Counted from the first letter of the stretch, positions 7,665 through 16,028 are shown. The stretch: DNA of 64,000 bases from Winogradskyella sp. MH6 (GCF_022810765.1 NZ_CP094494.1:434001-498000); one strand, 5' to 3'. Translations and numbers: made by a program. The notes: generated from the sequence alone by a model not told the origin.

Positions 7665-7863
7665 ATATTTAAAAAAATTATCATTAATGATGTTTTGTAA
7701 CTATTTCCTTTAATGAGCCTATAGGGCTAGGTATTCCAATTAGTTCTTCAAAACATCCTACAAGAGACAGAGAGGACTATTACGTGTAATGGATATTATC
7801 TAAAGACCGTTCGAGTTCTCCTCTCTTCTCTTGTTAAATTTAATGATATCAAAGTAAAGGAGA
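7665..7863 (-). ncRNA. Candidate IS110 bridge RNA region, copy 1
   Basis: 199 bp of non-coding leader between the transposase start and the IS end, on the same strand as the transposase. Two internal segments look like guides. On the + strand GTATTCCAA at 7731-7739 repeats the first 9 bases of the opposite IS end (6643). AGACCGTT at 7804-7811 repeats the IS/target junction, with TTATC(TAAAG)ACCGTT at 7796-7811 resembling intact targets such as TTATACTAACCGTT. Copies at 9529-9727 and 17626-17824 appear identical. RNA expression and fold are inferred. Confidence 0.6.
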
Positions 7864-7900
7864 CCGTTGGCTGTAATGTAAAACGACATTCCCGAAAACA

Positions 7901-8374
7901 ATGAAAATGACCCAATCTGAACTTATAATTTTAAATTTTACAGAAATAAGGAGAAGAAGTATAAAACTTTGGAATGGACTACCTGAGAAATATTATAATT
8001 GGAAACCTGACGAAAAAGCAATGAGTGCGTCAGAAATGATAAGACACGTTTTGGAGGCTGATTATGGATGGAATCTTATTATTAATCAAGGTGATATGAC
8101 AAATTATAAAACACCTTGGGAAAACCGAGCATTTATTAGCCTTACTGATGAACTTGAATTTGCCGAACCTTATAGAAAAACATTTATAGAAAGTATTAAA
8201 CATTTTTCGGATAAGGAATTAAACGAAACCGAAATCGTTCACCCTGGAAATGGAGACAAGAAAATCCTTGCAAAATATTTGTTACGGATTGGATATCACG
8301 AATCAGTTCACGCAGGACAATTTCTGTCGTATTTAAGAGCAATGAAAATTGATAGACCAAACATATGGGATTGA
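7901..8374 (+). CDS. Cassette 6 DinB-family four-helix protein
   Basis: 157 residues, DinB/YfiT-like putative metalloenzyme fold. The three expected metal-ligand histidines are in place: one in SEMIRHVLEADYGW (about residue 50) and two in GYHESVHAGQFLSYLR (about 131 and 135). Members of this family are small soluble thiol or metal-dependent transferases or proteins of unknown role. This is unrelated to the DNA polymerase also called DinB. It is the sole gene in its cassette. Confidence 0.85.
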   Translation: MKMTQSELIILNFTEIRRRSIKLWNGLPEKYYNWKPDEKAMSASEMIRHVLEADYGWNLIINQGDMTNYKTPWENRAFISLTDELEFAEPYRKTFIESIKHFSDKELNETEIVHPGNGDKKILAKYLLRIGYHESVHAGQFLSYLRAMKIDRPNIWD

Positions 8375-8506
8375 AAAAAACACTACAGCCAACAATGTAT
8401 AACCGCAATTACGGCGGATTCGACTGCGTCCGAATCCACTCGGAATTGCTAACGTCAGTATCAAACCGAAAATTAACGCATATTAACCCGTAACTGACGG
8501 TTATAC

Positions 8507-9727
8507 GTATTCCAAGGTAAAAAACAAGTGTTTTTTTAATAATTTACAGCTGCTATATTTACAAAGGGCGTACCTCTTTTTATTACTGCAAAACTTCTTG
8601 CCAATATTTTGTTTCTAACATTGTTTAAGGCTATCATTTTGTGTTTACCTTCTTCGAGTTTTCTATGGTAGTATTTCTTAAGTTCTTGGTCTGATTGAAT
8701 AGCTGATACGGCTGCCATGCTCAATAGGGTCTTCATTTTTCTATCACCTATATAATGGCTCTGTTTTCGCCGTCTTATTGAGCTTCCTGAACTGTACTCG
8801 AACGGTGCTATACCACAATAACTTGAAAAGGTTCTCCATGTACTGAATTTAATAAAGTTAGAGGTGTGGTAGAGCAATTGGCAGCTAAGTATAAGACCTA
8901 CGCCTTTTACCGAACGCAGCAACTCATAGTTTTGCCTTAAGGTATCATCGGTCTTTACCAATGTTTTCATCTGGCTTTCTAAGGCTTCTATTTGTTTGTC
9001 TATATGTTTTATAGATCGTTCTAAAATCTTGCAGCAAACATCTGTGGATGGGCTTGACAGCAAGTGCTTGTTTTCTTTTAATGTAGATTTTAACCCACTT
9101 CGATCTTTAACCAATTGGTCTCTTAATGAGAGTATTCTTCCCAGTTCTTGAAAGATCTGTGGTTTCATATGACTTGGCTGAAGCTCTTCTCTATACATCC
9201 ATCCGAACCTGGCTATCATATAAGAGTCTAGCTTGTCTGTCTTCTCTCTTGTAAGACCTGTACTGCGCTTTATGCGCATAGGACTTTCTTCTACATAACA
9301 AACTCCACTTTCTGATAAAAAAACAGATAGCTTTAGTGAGTAATTGCCCGTATTTTCGAAACATAAAAAATAAGAATCACTGCCAACTTGGTGATTTGCC
9401 CATTTAAGGAGTTTTGAATAACCTGCTCTATCATTGGTAAATACAGCATGATGCTCGCTTTGGTATGCTGTAGCATCTATGGTTTTCTTGGATACATCTA
9501 TCCCGATTACATCTCTAACATTTTTCATATATTTAAAAAAATTATCATTAATGATGTTTTGTAACTATTTCCTTTAATGAGCCTATAGGGCTAGGTATTC
9601 CAATTAGTTCTTCAAAACATCCTACAAGAGACAGAGAGGACTATTACGTGTAATGGATATTATCTAAAGACCGTTCGAGTTCTCCTCTCTTCTCTTGTTA
9701 AATTTAATGATATCAAAGTAAAGGAGA
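8507..9727 (-). mobile_element. IS110-family insertion sequence, copy 2
   Basis: 1221 bp, apparently identical to copy 1 and inserted at the same position of the attC palindrome (TATAC / CCGTT) in the same orientation. The leader at 9529-9727 is a second copy of the bridge-RNA region. Confidence 0.88.
8536..9528 (-). CDS. IS110-family DEDD transposase, copy 2
   Basis: 330 residues, identical in sequence to copy 1, with all DEDD and Transposase_20 motifs present. With copy 1 it brackets cassette 6, so the two direct IS copies could delete or amplify that cassette by homologous recombination. Confidence 0.93.
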   Translation of the reverse strand: MKNVRDVIGIDVSKKTIDATAYQSEHHAVFTNDRAGYSKLLKWANHQVGSDSYFLCFENTGNYSLKLSVFLSESGVCYVEESPMRIKRSTGLTREKTDKLDSYMIARFGWMYREELQPSHMKPQIFQELGRILSLRDQLVKDRSGLKSTLKENKHLLSSPSTDVCCKILERSIKHIDKQIEALESQMKTLVKTDDTLRQNYELLRSVKGVGLILSCQLLYHTSNFIKFSTWRTFSSYCGIAPFEYSSGSSIRRRKQSHYIGDRKMKTLLSMAAVSAIQSDQELKKYYHRKLEEGKHKMIALNNVRNKILARSFAVIKRGTPFVNIAAVNY

Positions 9728-9755
9728 CCGTTGTGCAACATACTGAACGAACAAT

Positions 9756-10280
9756 ATGCCAGAAAGTAAAATAGTTTTTGTTGGAGGAATTCACGGAGTT
9801 GGAAAAGGGACTTTCTGTAATGATATTTCTAAAAAATACAACTTGGAGCACCTAACTGCAAGTGAAGTCCTAAAATGGAATGAAATAAGTAATTTGAAAA
9901 ACAAAAAGGTTAAAGATATTAGCTCAACGCAAGAAAGATTAATTAATAATCTTGCCAAAATTGTAAAACCTAATCAAAACTACTTATTAGACGGACATTT
10001 TACTTTGTTGAATTCAAGCGGAATTCCGCTAAAAATTGAAGACGAAACTTTTGTCGGTATTAATCCAATCTCGATTATTCTATTAACTTGCGAAACAAGA
10101 ACTATTTTATCAAGATTAACTAACAGAGACGATTCGAAGTATGACTTGAGTACTATTCAGAAAATGCAAGAAATGGAAGTTGAACACGCAAATCATATTT
10201 CAAAAAAACTAAATATCCCTTTATTTGAGATTAAAGACAAGGACAGCCAGTTGGTTTATAATTATTTGAAAAACTTATGA
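9756..10280 (+). CDS. Cassette 7 P-loop nucleotide kinase-like protein
   Basis: 174 residues. A Walker A loop (GGIHGVGKGT, residues about 10-19) directly follows a beta strand, and a predicted LID-like arginine region (ETRTILSRLTNRDDSKYD) follows in the second half. This is the layout of AAA_18/AAA_33 or adenylate-kinase-like P-loop proteins. It is the first gene of a three-gene cassette; its stop codon overlaps the next ATG (ATGA), which implies translational coupling. The substrate is unknown. Confidence 0.75.
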   Translation: MPESKIVFVGGIHGVGKGTFCNDISKKYNLEHLTASEVLKWNEISNLKNKKVKDISSTQERLINNLAKIVKPNQNYLLDGHFTLLNSSGIPLKIEDETFVGINPISIILLTCETRTILSRLTNRDDSKYDLSTIQKMQEMEVEHANHISKKLNIPLFEIKDKDSQLVYNYLKNL

Positions 10281-11779
10281 GGATTCTGATTGACACAAAT
10301 ATCATTATTCATAGAGAAGCCAGCCGAATTGTAAATGAGGACATTGGTTTACTTTTCAATTGGTTAGATAGACTACGATATGAAAAATGTGTTCATCCAC
10401 TATCAATAGAAGAGATTTCTACTCATCAAGATGAACAGGTCGTCAATACAATGAAGATAAAGATTGCTAATTACAATCTTTTAAAAACTGAATCACCAGA
10501 TGATGCTCAAATTCAGCAAATTAGAGCAACTGATTCAACTCGGAATGATTTTATTGACACAAGTATTTTAAAAGAAGTATACAATAATCGAGTAGACTAC
10601 TTGATAACAGAAGATAGAGGAATTCACAGAAAAGCAAGAATACTTGGTTGCTCTGAAAAAATCTTCAAAATAGATGCTTTCCTAGAAAAATGTATTGCGG
10701 AAAATCCTGAATTAAAGGATTATAGAGTATTAGCTGTTAAAAAAGAATACTTTGGGAATATCAATTTAGATGACGAATTTTTTGATTCATTCAAGGAAGA
10801 CTATAATGAGTTTGCGGATTGGTTCAACAGAAAGGCGGACAATATTTCTTATATATGTGTTACTGATGATTCGGTAAAAGCATTTTTATATTTAAAACAA
10901 GAAGGACAGGAAGAGAATTACGATAACATCGCACCTCGTTTTCCAAGAAAAAATAGATTGAAAATTGGAACTTTTAAAGTCACTTCTACAGGTTATAAAT
11001 TGGGCGAAAGATTTTTAAAAATAATTTTTGATAACGCCTTACAATTTAATGTCGACGAAATATATGTGACAATCTTTAATAAACGAGATGAACAATTAAG
11101 ATTAATTTATCTATTAGAAGATTGGGGCTTTACACATTGGGGCGAAAAAACAACAGAGAACGGAACTGAACAAGTATATGTTAGAGAATGTAAACCTGCA
11201 CCAAATTTGACTGCACCAAAATTATCTTTTCCGTCAGTTTCCAGAAGAACGAGCAAATGGATTGTACCAATTTATCCTGAATATCATACAGAACTTTTCC
11301 CAGATTCTATTCTAAACAATGAGTCCCCAAATGATTTCACGGAAAACGAACCTTATAGAAATGCCATAAAAAAAGTCTATATCTCTCGTTCATTCAATAG
11401 AAATCTTTCTGGAGGAGACTTGGTATTATTTTATAGAACTGGTGGTCATTACGCAGGTGTAGTTTCTACAATTGGTGTTGTAGAAAATGTAGTGACTGAC
11501 ATAAGAGATGAAAATCACTTTATTGAAATATGCAGAAAAAGGAGCGTTTTTGATAATGCAGGCTTGAGAGCATTTTGGAATTATAGAAGAAACAATAGAC
11601 CTTTCATTGTTAATTTTTTGTATCTCGATTCTTTTCCAATGCCCAAAGTTAACTTGGCTCGATTAAGAGCTTTAAATATTATTCAAAACGCACCACGTGG
11701 CTTTGAACCACTAACTAATGAACAATTTAATGAAATTTTAAACCTAGCAAGAGCTAATGAAAGTTATATTATCGATTAA
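10277..11779 (+). CDS. Cassette 7 PIN - GNAT-like - PUA-like multidomain protein
   Basis: 500 residues, the longest cassette product. The N-terminal PIN domain (1 to about 135) has LIDTNIIIH, RNDFIDTSIL and LITEDRGIHRKA, supplying the acidic cluster of PIN ribonucleases. The middle (about 165-305) resembles a GNAT acetyltransferase (GTFKVTSTGYKLGERFL, LRLIYLLEDWGF). The C-terminal part (about 330-480) looks like an EVE/ASCH PUA-like fold (SGGDLVLFYRTGGHYAGVV). PIN domains cut RNA and are common in toxins; PUA-like folds bind RNA or modified bases. It is coupled to the genes on both sides. A role in RNA damage or phage defence is inference. Confidence 0.7.
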   Translation: MRILIDTNIIIHREASRIVNEDIGLLFNWLDRLRYEKCVHPLSIEEISTHQDEQVVNTMKIKIANYNLLKTESPDDAQIQQIRATDSTRNDFIDTSILKEVYNNRVDYLITEDRGIHRKARILGCSEKIFKIDAFLEKCIAENPELKDYRVLAVKKEYFGNINLDDEFFDSFKEDYNEFADWFNRKADNISYICVTDDSVKAFLYLKQEGQEENYDNIAPRFPRKNRLKIGTFKVTSTGYKLGERFLKIIFDNALQFNVDEIYVTIFNKRDEQLRLIYLLEDWGFTHWGEKTTENGTEQVYVRECKPAPNLTAPKLSFPSVSRRTSKWIVPIYPEYHTELFPDSILNNESPNDFTENEPYRNAIKKVYISRSFNRNLSGGDLVLFYRTGGHYAGVVSTIGVVENVVTDIRDENHFIEICRKRSVFDNAGLRAFWNYRRNNRPFIVNFLYLDSFPMPKVNLARLRALNIIQNAPRGFEPLTNEQFNEILNLARANESYIID

Positions 11780-12128
11780 ACCAGAGTTTGCAAATAAAAT
11801 ATTCAACGGAACAAAGAAGTTTGAGTTTAGGAGAACTCTTTTCAAGAAAAAAGAAGTTAACAAAATTGTTGTTTATGCTTCAGCACCAATCAGTAAAGTA
11901 ATTGGCGAATTTGAAATTGAAGATATAGTTCACGAAGATGTCGATACTCTTTGGAATAAAACATCTGATTATTCAGGAATATCATTTGACTACTATTTTG
12001 AGTATTTCCAAGGTAAAGAAGCTGGTTATGCGATTAAGGTAAAGAATCCGAAAAAATATGAAAAAGAACTTTGCATAATGCAGAATTTTGGAATTCGACC
12101 ACCTCAATCTTTTGCATACTTAAAATAA
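11757..12128 (+). CDS. Cassette 7 ASCH-domain protein
   Basis: 123 residues, a single ASCH (PUA-like) domain. It starts with the family pattern ILSIKPEFANKIFNGTKKFEFRR, where G-x-K-x-x-E-x-R forms the ligand-binding cleft. The family binds RNA or modified nucleosides. The start overlaps the preceding gene by 23 bp, so translation is probably coupled. The stop is 5 bp before the attC left arm, closing the three-gene cassette. Confidence 0.82.
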   Translation: MKVILSIKPEFANKIFNGTKKFEFRRTLFKKKEVNKIVVYASAPISKVIGEFEIEDIVHEDVDTLWNKTSDYSGISFDYYFEYFQGKEAGYAIKVKNPKKYEKELCIMQNFGIRPPQSFAYLK

Positions 12129-12133
12129 AGTAC

Positions 12134-12269
12134 GTTGCACAACAACGGCTATAATCAATTGGGGTTTAGGTACTTAATTAAAAAAACGTAAATAAAACAA
12201 AGGTCAGTGCTAAACTGAAAAGTTAGGTGTAAAATCCCCAACTGCTCATAGCCACGACCGTTGTAGCAC
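12134..12269. repeat. attC-like site 7
   Basis: Left arm GTTGCACAAC is the exact 10-bp complement of the cassette 7 start GTTGTGCAAC (9730), across a 2.4-kb cassette. AACGGCTAT pairs with ATAGCCACGACCGTT. The centre differs from the main classes. The right arm ends CCGTTGTAGCAC, the start of cassette 8. Confidence 0.88.
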
Positions 12270-12288
12270 ATTTACCAAAACCAACTAA

Positions 12289-12750
12289 ATGATTGAATTA
12301 ATACTTTCGACTTTAGCAGAATTTGGACTAATTCGGGAGGATTATAAACACCGAAAACGGATTAGTAAAAAAGAAAAAGAAGACGGAATTAAAAGACCGA
12401 TTCAGAAATATTTTCTACAACCGAGTTCAATAATGGTTCTTTCAGTTTTGATTATTGGAAGTTTAAGTGCATTTCTGTTCTTTAGCTACCAAAGGACTTC
12501 GATTTTCCCAGAAAAAACCAAAAAAGAAATAACGGAAATGAGTGACAGAATGGAAAAGTGGAATGAAAAATTTGGAAAATATCCAACTGACCTAAACGAA
12601 TTGATTGGAAATAGCCCAATAAGACAGGATTGGAAAAAAGATTCATGGAATCGACCTTATCAATACTCGGTTAAAGAAAATGGATTTTTAATTGTGTCAG
12701 CTGGTTCTGACGGACAATTTGGGACTAAAGATGACATTAAATCGGAATAA
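12289..12750 (+). CDS. Cassette 8 membrane protein with T2SSG-like C-terminus
   Basis: 153 residues. A basic N-terminal region (about 1-45) precedes one membrane segment (SSIMVLSVLIIGSLSAFLFF). The rest (about 90-150) matches the C-terminal pattern of GspG pseudopilins: PTDLNELIG, DSWNRPYQY and VSAGSDGQFGTKDDI, the last being the Asp-rich calcium site. There is no prepilin cleavage motif, so it is probably not a functional pseudopilin but a membrane-anchored relative. It overlaps the next gene by 20 bp. Confidence 0.72.
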   Translation: MIELILSTLAEFGLIREDYKHRKRISKKEKEDGIKRPIQKYFLQPSSIMVLSVLIIGSLSAFLFFSYQRTSIFPEKTKKEITEMSDRMEKWNEKFGKYPTDLNELIGNSPIRQDWKKDSWNRPYQYSVKENGFLIVSAGSDGQFGTKDDIKSE

Positions 12751-12991
12751 AAGAAATTTAAAAATTATAAGACTTTACATTGTTGGTTTATTATGTATTG
12801 TCTTTTTCTTTTTATTAGACAATTCTAATATCATACCCGAACTTGTTGAAAAATCAAGTAAACTTCGCTACAATGGATTTGCTACGTTTTTACTGACAGG
12901 GTTAATAAAATATGGATTATTTATAATTGGAATTTGTATTGTTCTAATTTTAAGTTTTATGTTAATTAGAGAAAAAATTAAAAACAAATAA
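12731..12991 (+). CDS. Cassette 8 small membrane protein
   Basis: 86 residues from ATG 12731. An upstream start at 12692 is possible but would deepen the overlap with the previous gene from 20 to 59 bp. Two hydrophobic segments (IVGLLCIVFFFLLD and YGLFIIGICIVLILSFMLI) predict a two-pass inner-membrane protein. No family is recognised. Probably co-translated with the T2SSG-like protein in the same cassette. Confidence 0.6.
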   Translation: MTLNRNKRNLKIIRLYIVGLLCIVFFFLLDNSNIIPELVEKSSKLRYNGFATFLLTGLIKYGLFIIGICIVLILSFMLIREKIKNK

Positions 12992-12996
12992 AAAAC

Positions 12997-13133
12997 GTGC
13001 TACAACACCGGCTATAGTTCATTGCTTCTGACTTTCCTCTCGGAAAGTCCTCGCAAATTTGCTATCTTCGGTTTACGGCGGAAAATCCTCGCGGATTTTC
13101 ACGCAACGAAACCATAGCCCAACCGTTACCTGT
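12997..13133. repeat. attC-like site 8
   Basis: Left arm GTGCTACAAC is the exact 10-bp complement of the cassette 8 start (12260). GGCTATAG pairs with CATAGCC. The centre has the CTTTCCTCTCGGAAAG and AAAATCCTCGCGGATTTT hairpins. The right arm ends CCGTTACCTGT, the start of cassette 9. Confidence 0.88.
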
Positions 13134-13150
13134 AATTTGAAAAACCAAAT

Positions 13151-13741
13151 TTGAGCATAAAACAAACCTTTCAAATCTTAACTATTATTTCTGTAATCGG
13201 AATGATATGTTGGAATATTACCGACTATTTTGGCGGAATGATTATTTATTTATTACAGTATTGGATTGTAATAATTCCAATTGTAATTCTTTATTTAATT
13301 ACGCTTATCGGAACAATAACCAAACTTTCGAAAAGCGGAATAAAAGCAAATAAATTGATTTTTGGAGCACATCTGATTTTCATAATTTTTGTTCTAACAA
13401 CGAATTTAATCGAATCTGAAATTTTTAAGTCAAAAACTGTTTTGAGTGGAACATTAAAAGATGACCTTTTTCATTATACCCTTGTATTTCGTGAAGACGG
13501 AACTTGTGAAAATGAAGTAAACGGATTTTTGGGGTTTAAAGATGAATATGACGGAAAATATAAAATGACTGGAGACACGATAATCTTTATTGTAAAACCT
13601 TATGACAATGATTTTATTCCTGACACATTATTGTTGGATAGGAAACAAAATGCGATTTTCTTGAATAAGAATAAAAATGGAGATTTTAACACCGAAAAAG
13701 AATGGTTGAATCATTTTGAACTGAAAAAAAACTACAGGTAA
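13151..13741 (+). CDS. Cassette 9 integral membrane protein
   Basis: 196 residues from TTG 13151; ATG 13205 is an alternative. Three hydrophobic segments in the first ~100 residues are followed by a soluble beta-rich C-terminal half (HYTLVFREDGTCENEVNGFLG, DEYDGKYKMTGDTIIF) resembling small periplasmic domains of unknown function in Bacteroidota. The stop codon TAA lies inside the attC left arm (ACAGGTAAC), so coding sequence and recombination site overlap. Confidence 0.65.
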   Translation: MSIKQTFQILTIISVIGMICWNITDYFGGMIIYLLQYWIVIIPIVILYLITLIGTITKLSKSGIKANKLIFGAHLIFIIFVLTTNLIESEIFKSKTVLSGTLKDDLFHYTLVFREDGTCENEVNGFLGFKDEYDGKYKMTGDTIIFIVKPYDNDFIPDTLLLDRKQNAIFLNKNKNGDFNTEKEWLNHFELKKNYR

Positions 13742-13870
13742 CACCGTGTATAATTCATTGCTAGTTATAGCCTACTTACGAAAGTCCTCGCGGACTTTCT
13801 ATCTGTGATTTATTTGCTAACTTTAATGCTTAAACACGCAACGAAATCATACACAAACACGTTGTGCATA
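13734..13870. repeat. attC-like site 9
   Basis: Left arm ACAGGTAAC complements the cassette 9 start GTTACCTGT (13125) and contains the stop codon of the cassette gene. The centre is nearly the same as site 4. The right arm ends CACGTTGTGCATA, the start of cassette 10. Confidence 0.87.
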
Positions 13871-13888
13871 ATTTAATCAAACCACAAA

Positions 13889-14329
13889 ATGCCGTTTCCA
13901 ATTGATATAAAATATATAATAGAAACTGAATCGGAATTAAATGTAAAATTCCCGACTGAATTTAAAAACCAAATGATTAAATCAAATGGTGGAGAATTAT
14001 TGATTTCGGACGAGTTTGGATTTGAATTGCATCCATTCTTTGATAAATCTGACCGAAAAAGAATAAGTCGGACTTGTAACCATATAGCACTTGAAACAAA
14101 AAATGCTCGAAAATGGAGTGGATTTCCTGACAATGGAATCGCAATTGGAGCGGACGGATTTGGGAATCAACTAATCTTGACTCATAACGGAAATGGAAAT
14201 TTAACCGATGAACTATATTTTTGGAATCACGAGACAAGACATATAGAAAAAATAGCTGAATCGATTAATAAACTTTACATCGACAAAGGCTCGTTTTGGG
14301 AGAAAATAAAATCAATATTTAATGCATAA
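13889..14329 (+). CDS. Cassette 10 SMI1/KNR4 (SUKH) family protein
   Basis: 146 residues. The SUKH fold is recognisable by the N-terminal helix with IIETESELNVKFPTEFKNQMIKSNGG, the DEFGFELHPF strand, the GFPDNGIAIGADGFGNQLIL core and the ELYFWNHET strand. Bacterial SUKH proteins are often immunity proteins against polymorphic toxins. No toxin is in the cassette, so this may be an orphan immunity gene. Soluble; the only gene in the cassette. Confidence 0.85.
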   Translation: MPFPIDIKYIIETESELNVKFPTEFKNQMIKSNGGELLISDEFGFELHPFFDKSDRKRISRTCNHIALETKNARKWSGFPDNGIAIGADGFGNQLILTHNGNGNLTDELYFWNHETRHIEKIAESINKLYIDKGSFWEKIKSIFNA

Positions 14330-14334
14330 AAAAC

Positions 14335-14472
14335 TATGCACAACATTATATAACCGCAATTACGGCGGATTCGACTACGTCCGAATCCACTCGGAATTGC
14401 TAAGACCAGTTCTTAACCGAAAAATACAGTAAACCAAACCGATAACTGACGGTTATACTAACCGTTATGTGC
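14335..14472. repeat. attC-like site 10
   Basis: Left arm TATGCACAAC is the exact 10-bp complement of the cassette 10 start GTTGTGCATA (13861). The centre is of the class of sites 3, 5, 6 and 12. The right arm ends CCGTTATGTGC, the start of cassette 11. Confidence 0.88.
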
Positions 14473-14489
14473 AATACTGAAAAGAACTT

Positions 14490-15134
14490 ATGAAAAAAAT
14501 TTTAGTCCCTGTTTTTCTAATGACAACACTGATTTCAATTGGACAAAGTGTTTACAGAAAAGACGCTGACCTGAAAAAACAGAATGGAATCAAGCAAACT
14601 GACATCTATATGCTAGATAAATCGAAATCAACTAATGCGATTTTGTTCCAGTCAAACCTTTATGACAGAAATGGTCGAACAATAGATACAAAAAGCTATA
14701 CTCTTGATGGAAAATTGGATTCTCATTCAAAATTTGAATATCCAAATGACACAATTAGAATCAAGATTTCAGTTGACTCAACCCAAACAGAATTAAAACG
14801 GATTGAACAAAAATTTGACTTATCTGATAAGAAAAGAGAAGCACAAAAAAATAAGAATCGGAATTTTGAATACGAATATGATTCCAGAGGCAACGCAACA
14901 AAAATCTACAGAATAGTAGGAAACGAAAAATCCTTGTTAACTGAAAAAGAATATAATCAAAATAATTATCTGACAAGAGAAGGAGCTTTCTCGTTTAGGT
15001 CAGATGGAACTAAAAGATGGAAAGTTAGAATTTACGAACGAGATGAATCTGACAACATTTTACGGATTACTACAATGGACGAAAGTGAAATTGAAAATGT
15101 TGTAATATATGTTCACAAAAAGTACAGCACATAA
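14490..15134 (+). CDS. Cassette 11 secreted YD-repeat-like protein
   Basis: 214 residues with a Sec signal peptide (MKKILVPVFLMTTLISIGQS). The mature part has short tyrosine-containing repeats (SNLYDRNGRTIDTKSYTLDG, FEYEYDSRGNATKIYRIVG, RIYERDESDNILRITTMD) like those of RHS/YD-type beta proteins found in many Bacteroidota secreted proteins. No catalytic domain is seen. The stop codon lies in the attC left arm (GCACATAAC). Confidence 0.68.
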   Translation: MKKILVPVFLMTTLISIGQSVYRKDADLKKQNGIKQTDIYMLDKSKSTNAILFQSNLYDRNGRTIDTKSYTLDGKLDSHSKFEYPNDTIRIKISVDSTQTELKRIEQKFDLSDKKREAQKNKNRNFEYEYDSRGNATKIYRIVGNEKSLLTEKEYNQNNYLTREGAFSFRSDGTKRWKVRIYERDESDNILRITTMDESEIENVVIYVHKKYST

Positions 15135-15261
15135 CAACGGCTATAGTTCATTGCTTCTGACTTTCCTCTCGGAAAGTCCTCGCAAATTTGCTATCTTCGG
15201 TTTACGGCGGAAAATCCTCGCGGATTTTCACGCAACGAAACCATAGCCCAACCGTTACCAC
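15127..15261. repeat. attC-like site 11
   Basis: Left arm GCACATAAC complements the cassette 11 start GTTATGTGC (14464) and holds the TAA stop. The centre is almost identical to site 8. The right arm ends CCGTTACCACC, the start of cassette 12. Confidence 0.88.
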
Positions 15262-15268
15262 CAATTTG

Positions 15269-15886
15269 ATGAACAACGCTGGAAACCAAATATTGAACTG
15301 GCTAATGATTGGAATTTCTCAATCGCCTAATAGTCTGAATGAAAGTTTCTACTTTGACAAAAAAGAAGAAAAGTTCTTTTCAATTGTTGTAACGGACTAT
15401 TTTATGTTAGATGATAATTTGGATTTAGCAAAAAACACAACGACAAGTTATTCTGAACAGAATCAAAATAAGTTAGTAACTCTAATAAAAAGAATTGATA
15501 AAGATGACAAGGATATTCTTTTTGTCCCACGTCTTACACATAAAGAAAGAAGAGACATTTTAAGCGAATTTTTGTCGTCAGTAGATAATCCGAAAGAAAA
15601 AGAAAAAATCGGAAATCTGTATTTTAAAATGGATGGTGAGCTTACGCATTTTGATAAAAAATTTGAGATTGAAAGTTCCCAAAAAATTGTGAATGAATGG
15701 AATGAATTTAAAGACAGAATCCTATTATCTAAAGCCGAATCTTTTCTCAATCTAAACGCAATTAATTTGAATAACGTCAGCATTATGGACTTTGATAATG
15801 AAGGAGGAATTACGATTGACTTAACAAAAGATGACAATGGTAATGAGATTGTGGATGAAAAAAGATGGTGGGAATTTTGGAAATAA
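15269..15886 (+). CDS. Cassette 12 protein, UPF0158-like
   Basis: 205 residues from ATG 15269. The frame is open further upstream (15188), but that would start inside the attC site, so the first ATG after the cassette boundary is chosen. The segment FVPRLTHKERRDILSEFLSSVDNPKEK through EWNEFKDRILLSKAESFL resembles UPF0158-type proteins, which share a proline-containing start and a helical body; this match is weak. The C-terminus is WWEFWK. Soluble, no signal peptide. Function unknown. Confidence 0.6.
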   Translation: MNNAGNQILNWLMIGISQSPNSLNESFYFDKKEEKFFSIVVTDYFMLDDNLDLAKNTTTSYSEQNQNKLVTLIKRIDKDDKDILFVPRLTHKERRDILSEFLSSVDNPKEKEKIGNLYFKMDGELTHFDKKFEIESSQKIVNEWNEFKDRILLSKAESFLNLNAINLNNVSIMDFDNEGGITIDLTKDDNGNEIVDEKRWWEFWK

Positions 15887-15891
15887 AAACT

Positions 15892-16028
15892 GGTGGTAAC
15901 AATGTATAACCGCAATTACGGCGGATTCGACTACGTCCGAATCCACTCGGAATTGCTAACGTCAGTTTTTAACCGAAAATAATTAACTTTAAAACCGTAA
16001 CTGACGGTTATACGAACCGTTGTAACAT
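15892..16028. repeat. attC-like site 12
   Basis: Left arm GGTGGTAAC complements the cassette 12 start GTTACCACC (15253). The centre is of the class of sites 3, 5, 6 and 10. The right arm ends CCGTTGTAACATA; the next gene's ATG begins at 16029, only 10 bases after the G of GTT. Confidence 0.87.

Larger units (their letters stand above)
6643..7863 (-). mobile_element. IS110-family insertion sequence, copy 1
   Basis: About 1221 bp, the same length as copies 2 and 3, with one transposase and a ~200-bp non-coding leader. Ends: GTATTCCAAGG on the left and AAAGGAGA on the right; no long terminal inverted repeats, as usual for this family. AC flanks both ends, so the exact borders are uncertain by 2-3 bp. 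Inserted between L' and R' of attC site 5. Confidence 0.88.
6521..7874. repeat. attC-like site 5, split by IS110 copy 1
   Basis: Left arm GCTTACAAC complements the cassette 5 start GTTGTAAGC (6072). The site runs 6521-6642, is interrupted by the IS between TATAC and CCGTT, and resumes at 7864-7874 with GTTGGCTGT, the start of cassette 6. Without the IS it is about 133 bp. Confidence 0.85.
8385..9738. repeat. attC-like site 6, split by IS110 copy 2
   Basis: Left arm ACAGCCAAC complements the cassette 6 start GTTGGCTGT (7866) exactly, which shows the two halves of site 5 across the IS belong together. The site runs 8385-8506, then the IS, then resumes at 9728 with CCGTTGTGCAAC, the start of cassette 7. 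Confidence 0.86.

Noticed and set aside
6362..15915. Minus-strand frames that begin MRLYIV at attC sites (6544, 8408, 15915)
   Set aside because: They all start from the same TTG in the palindrome and run antisense through real cassette genes, with no family resemblance in the remainder.
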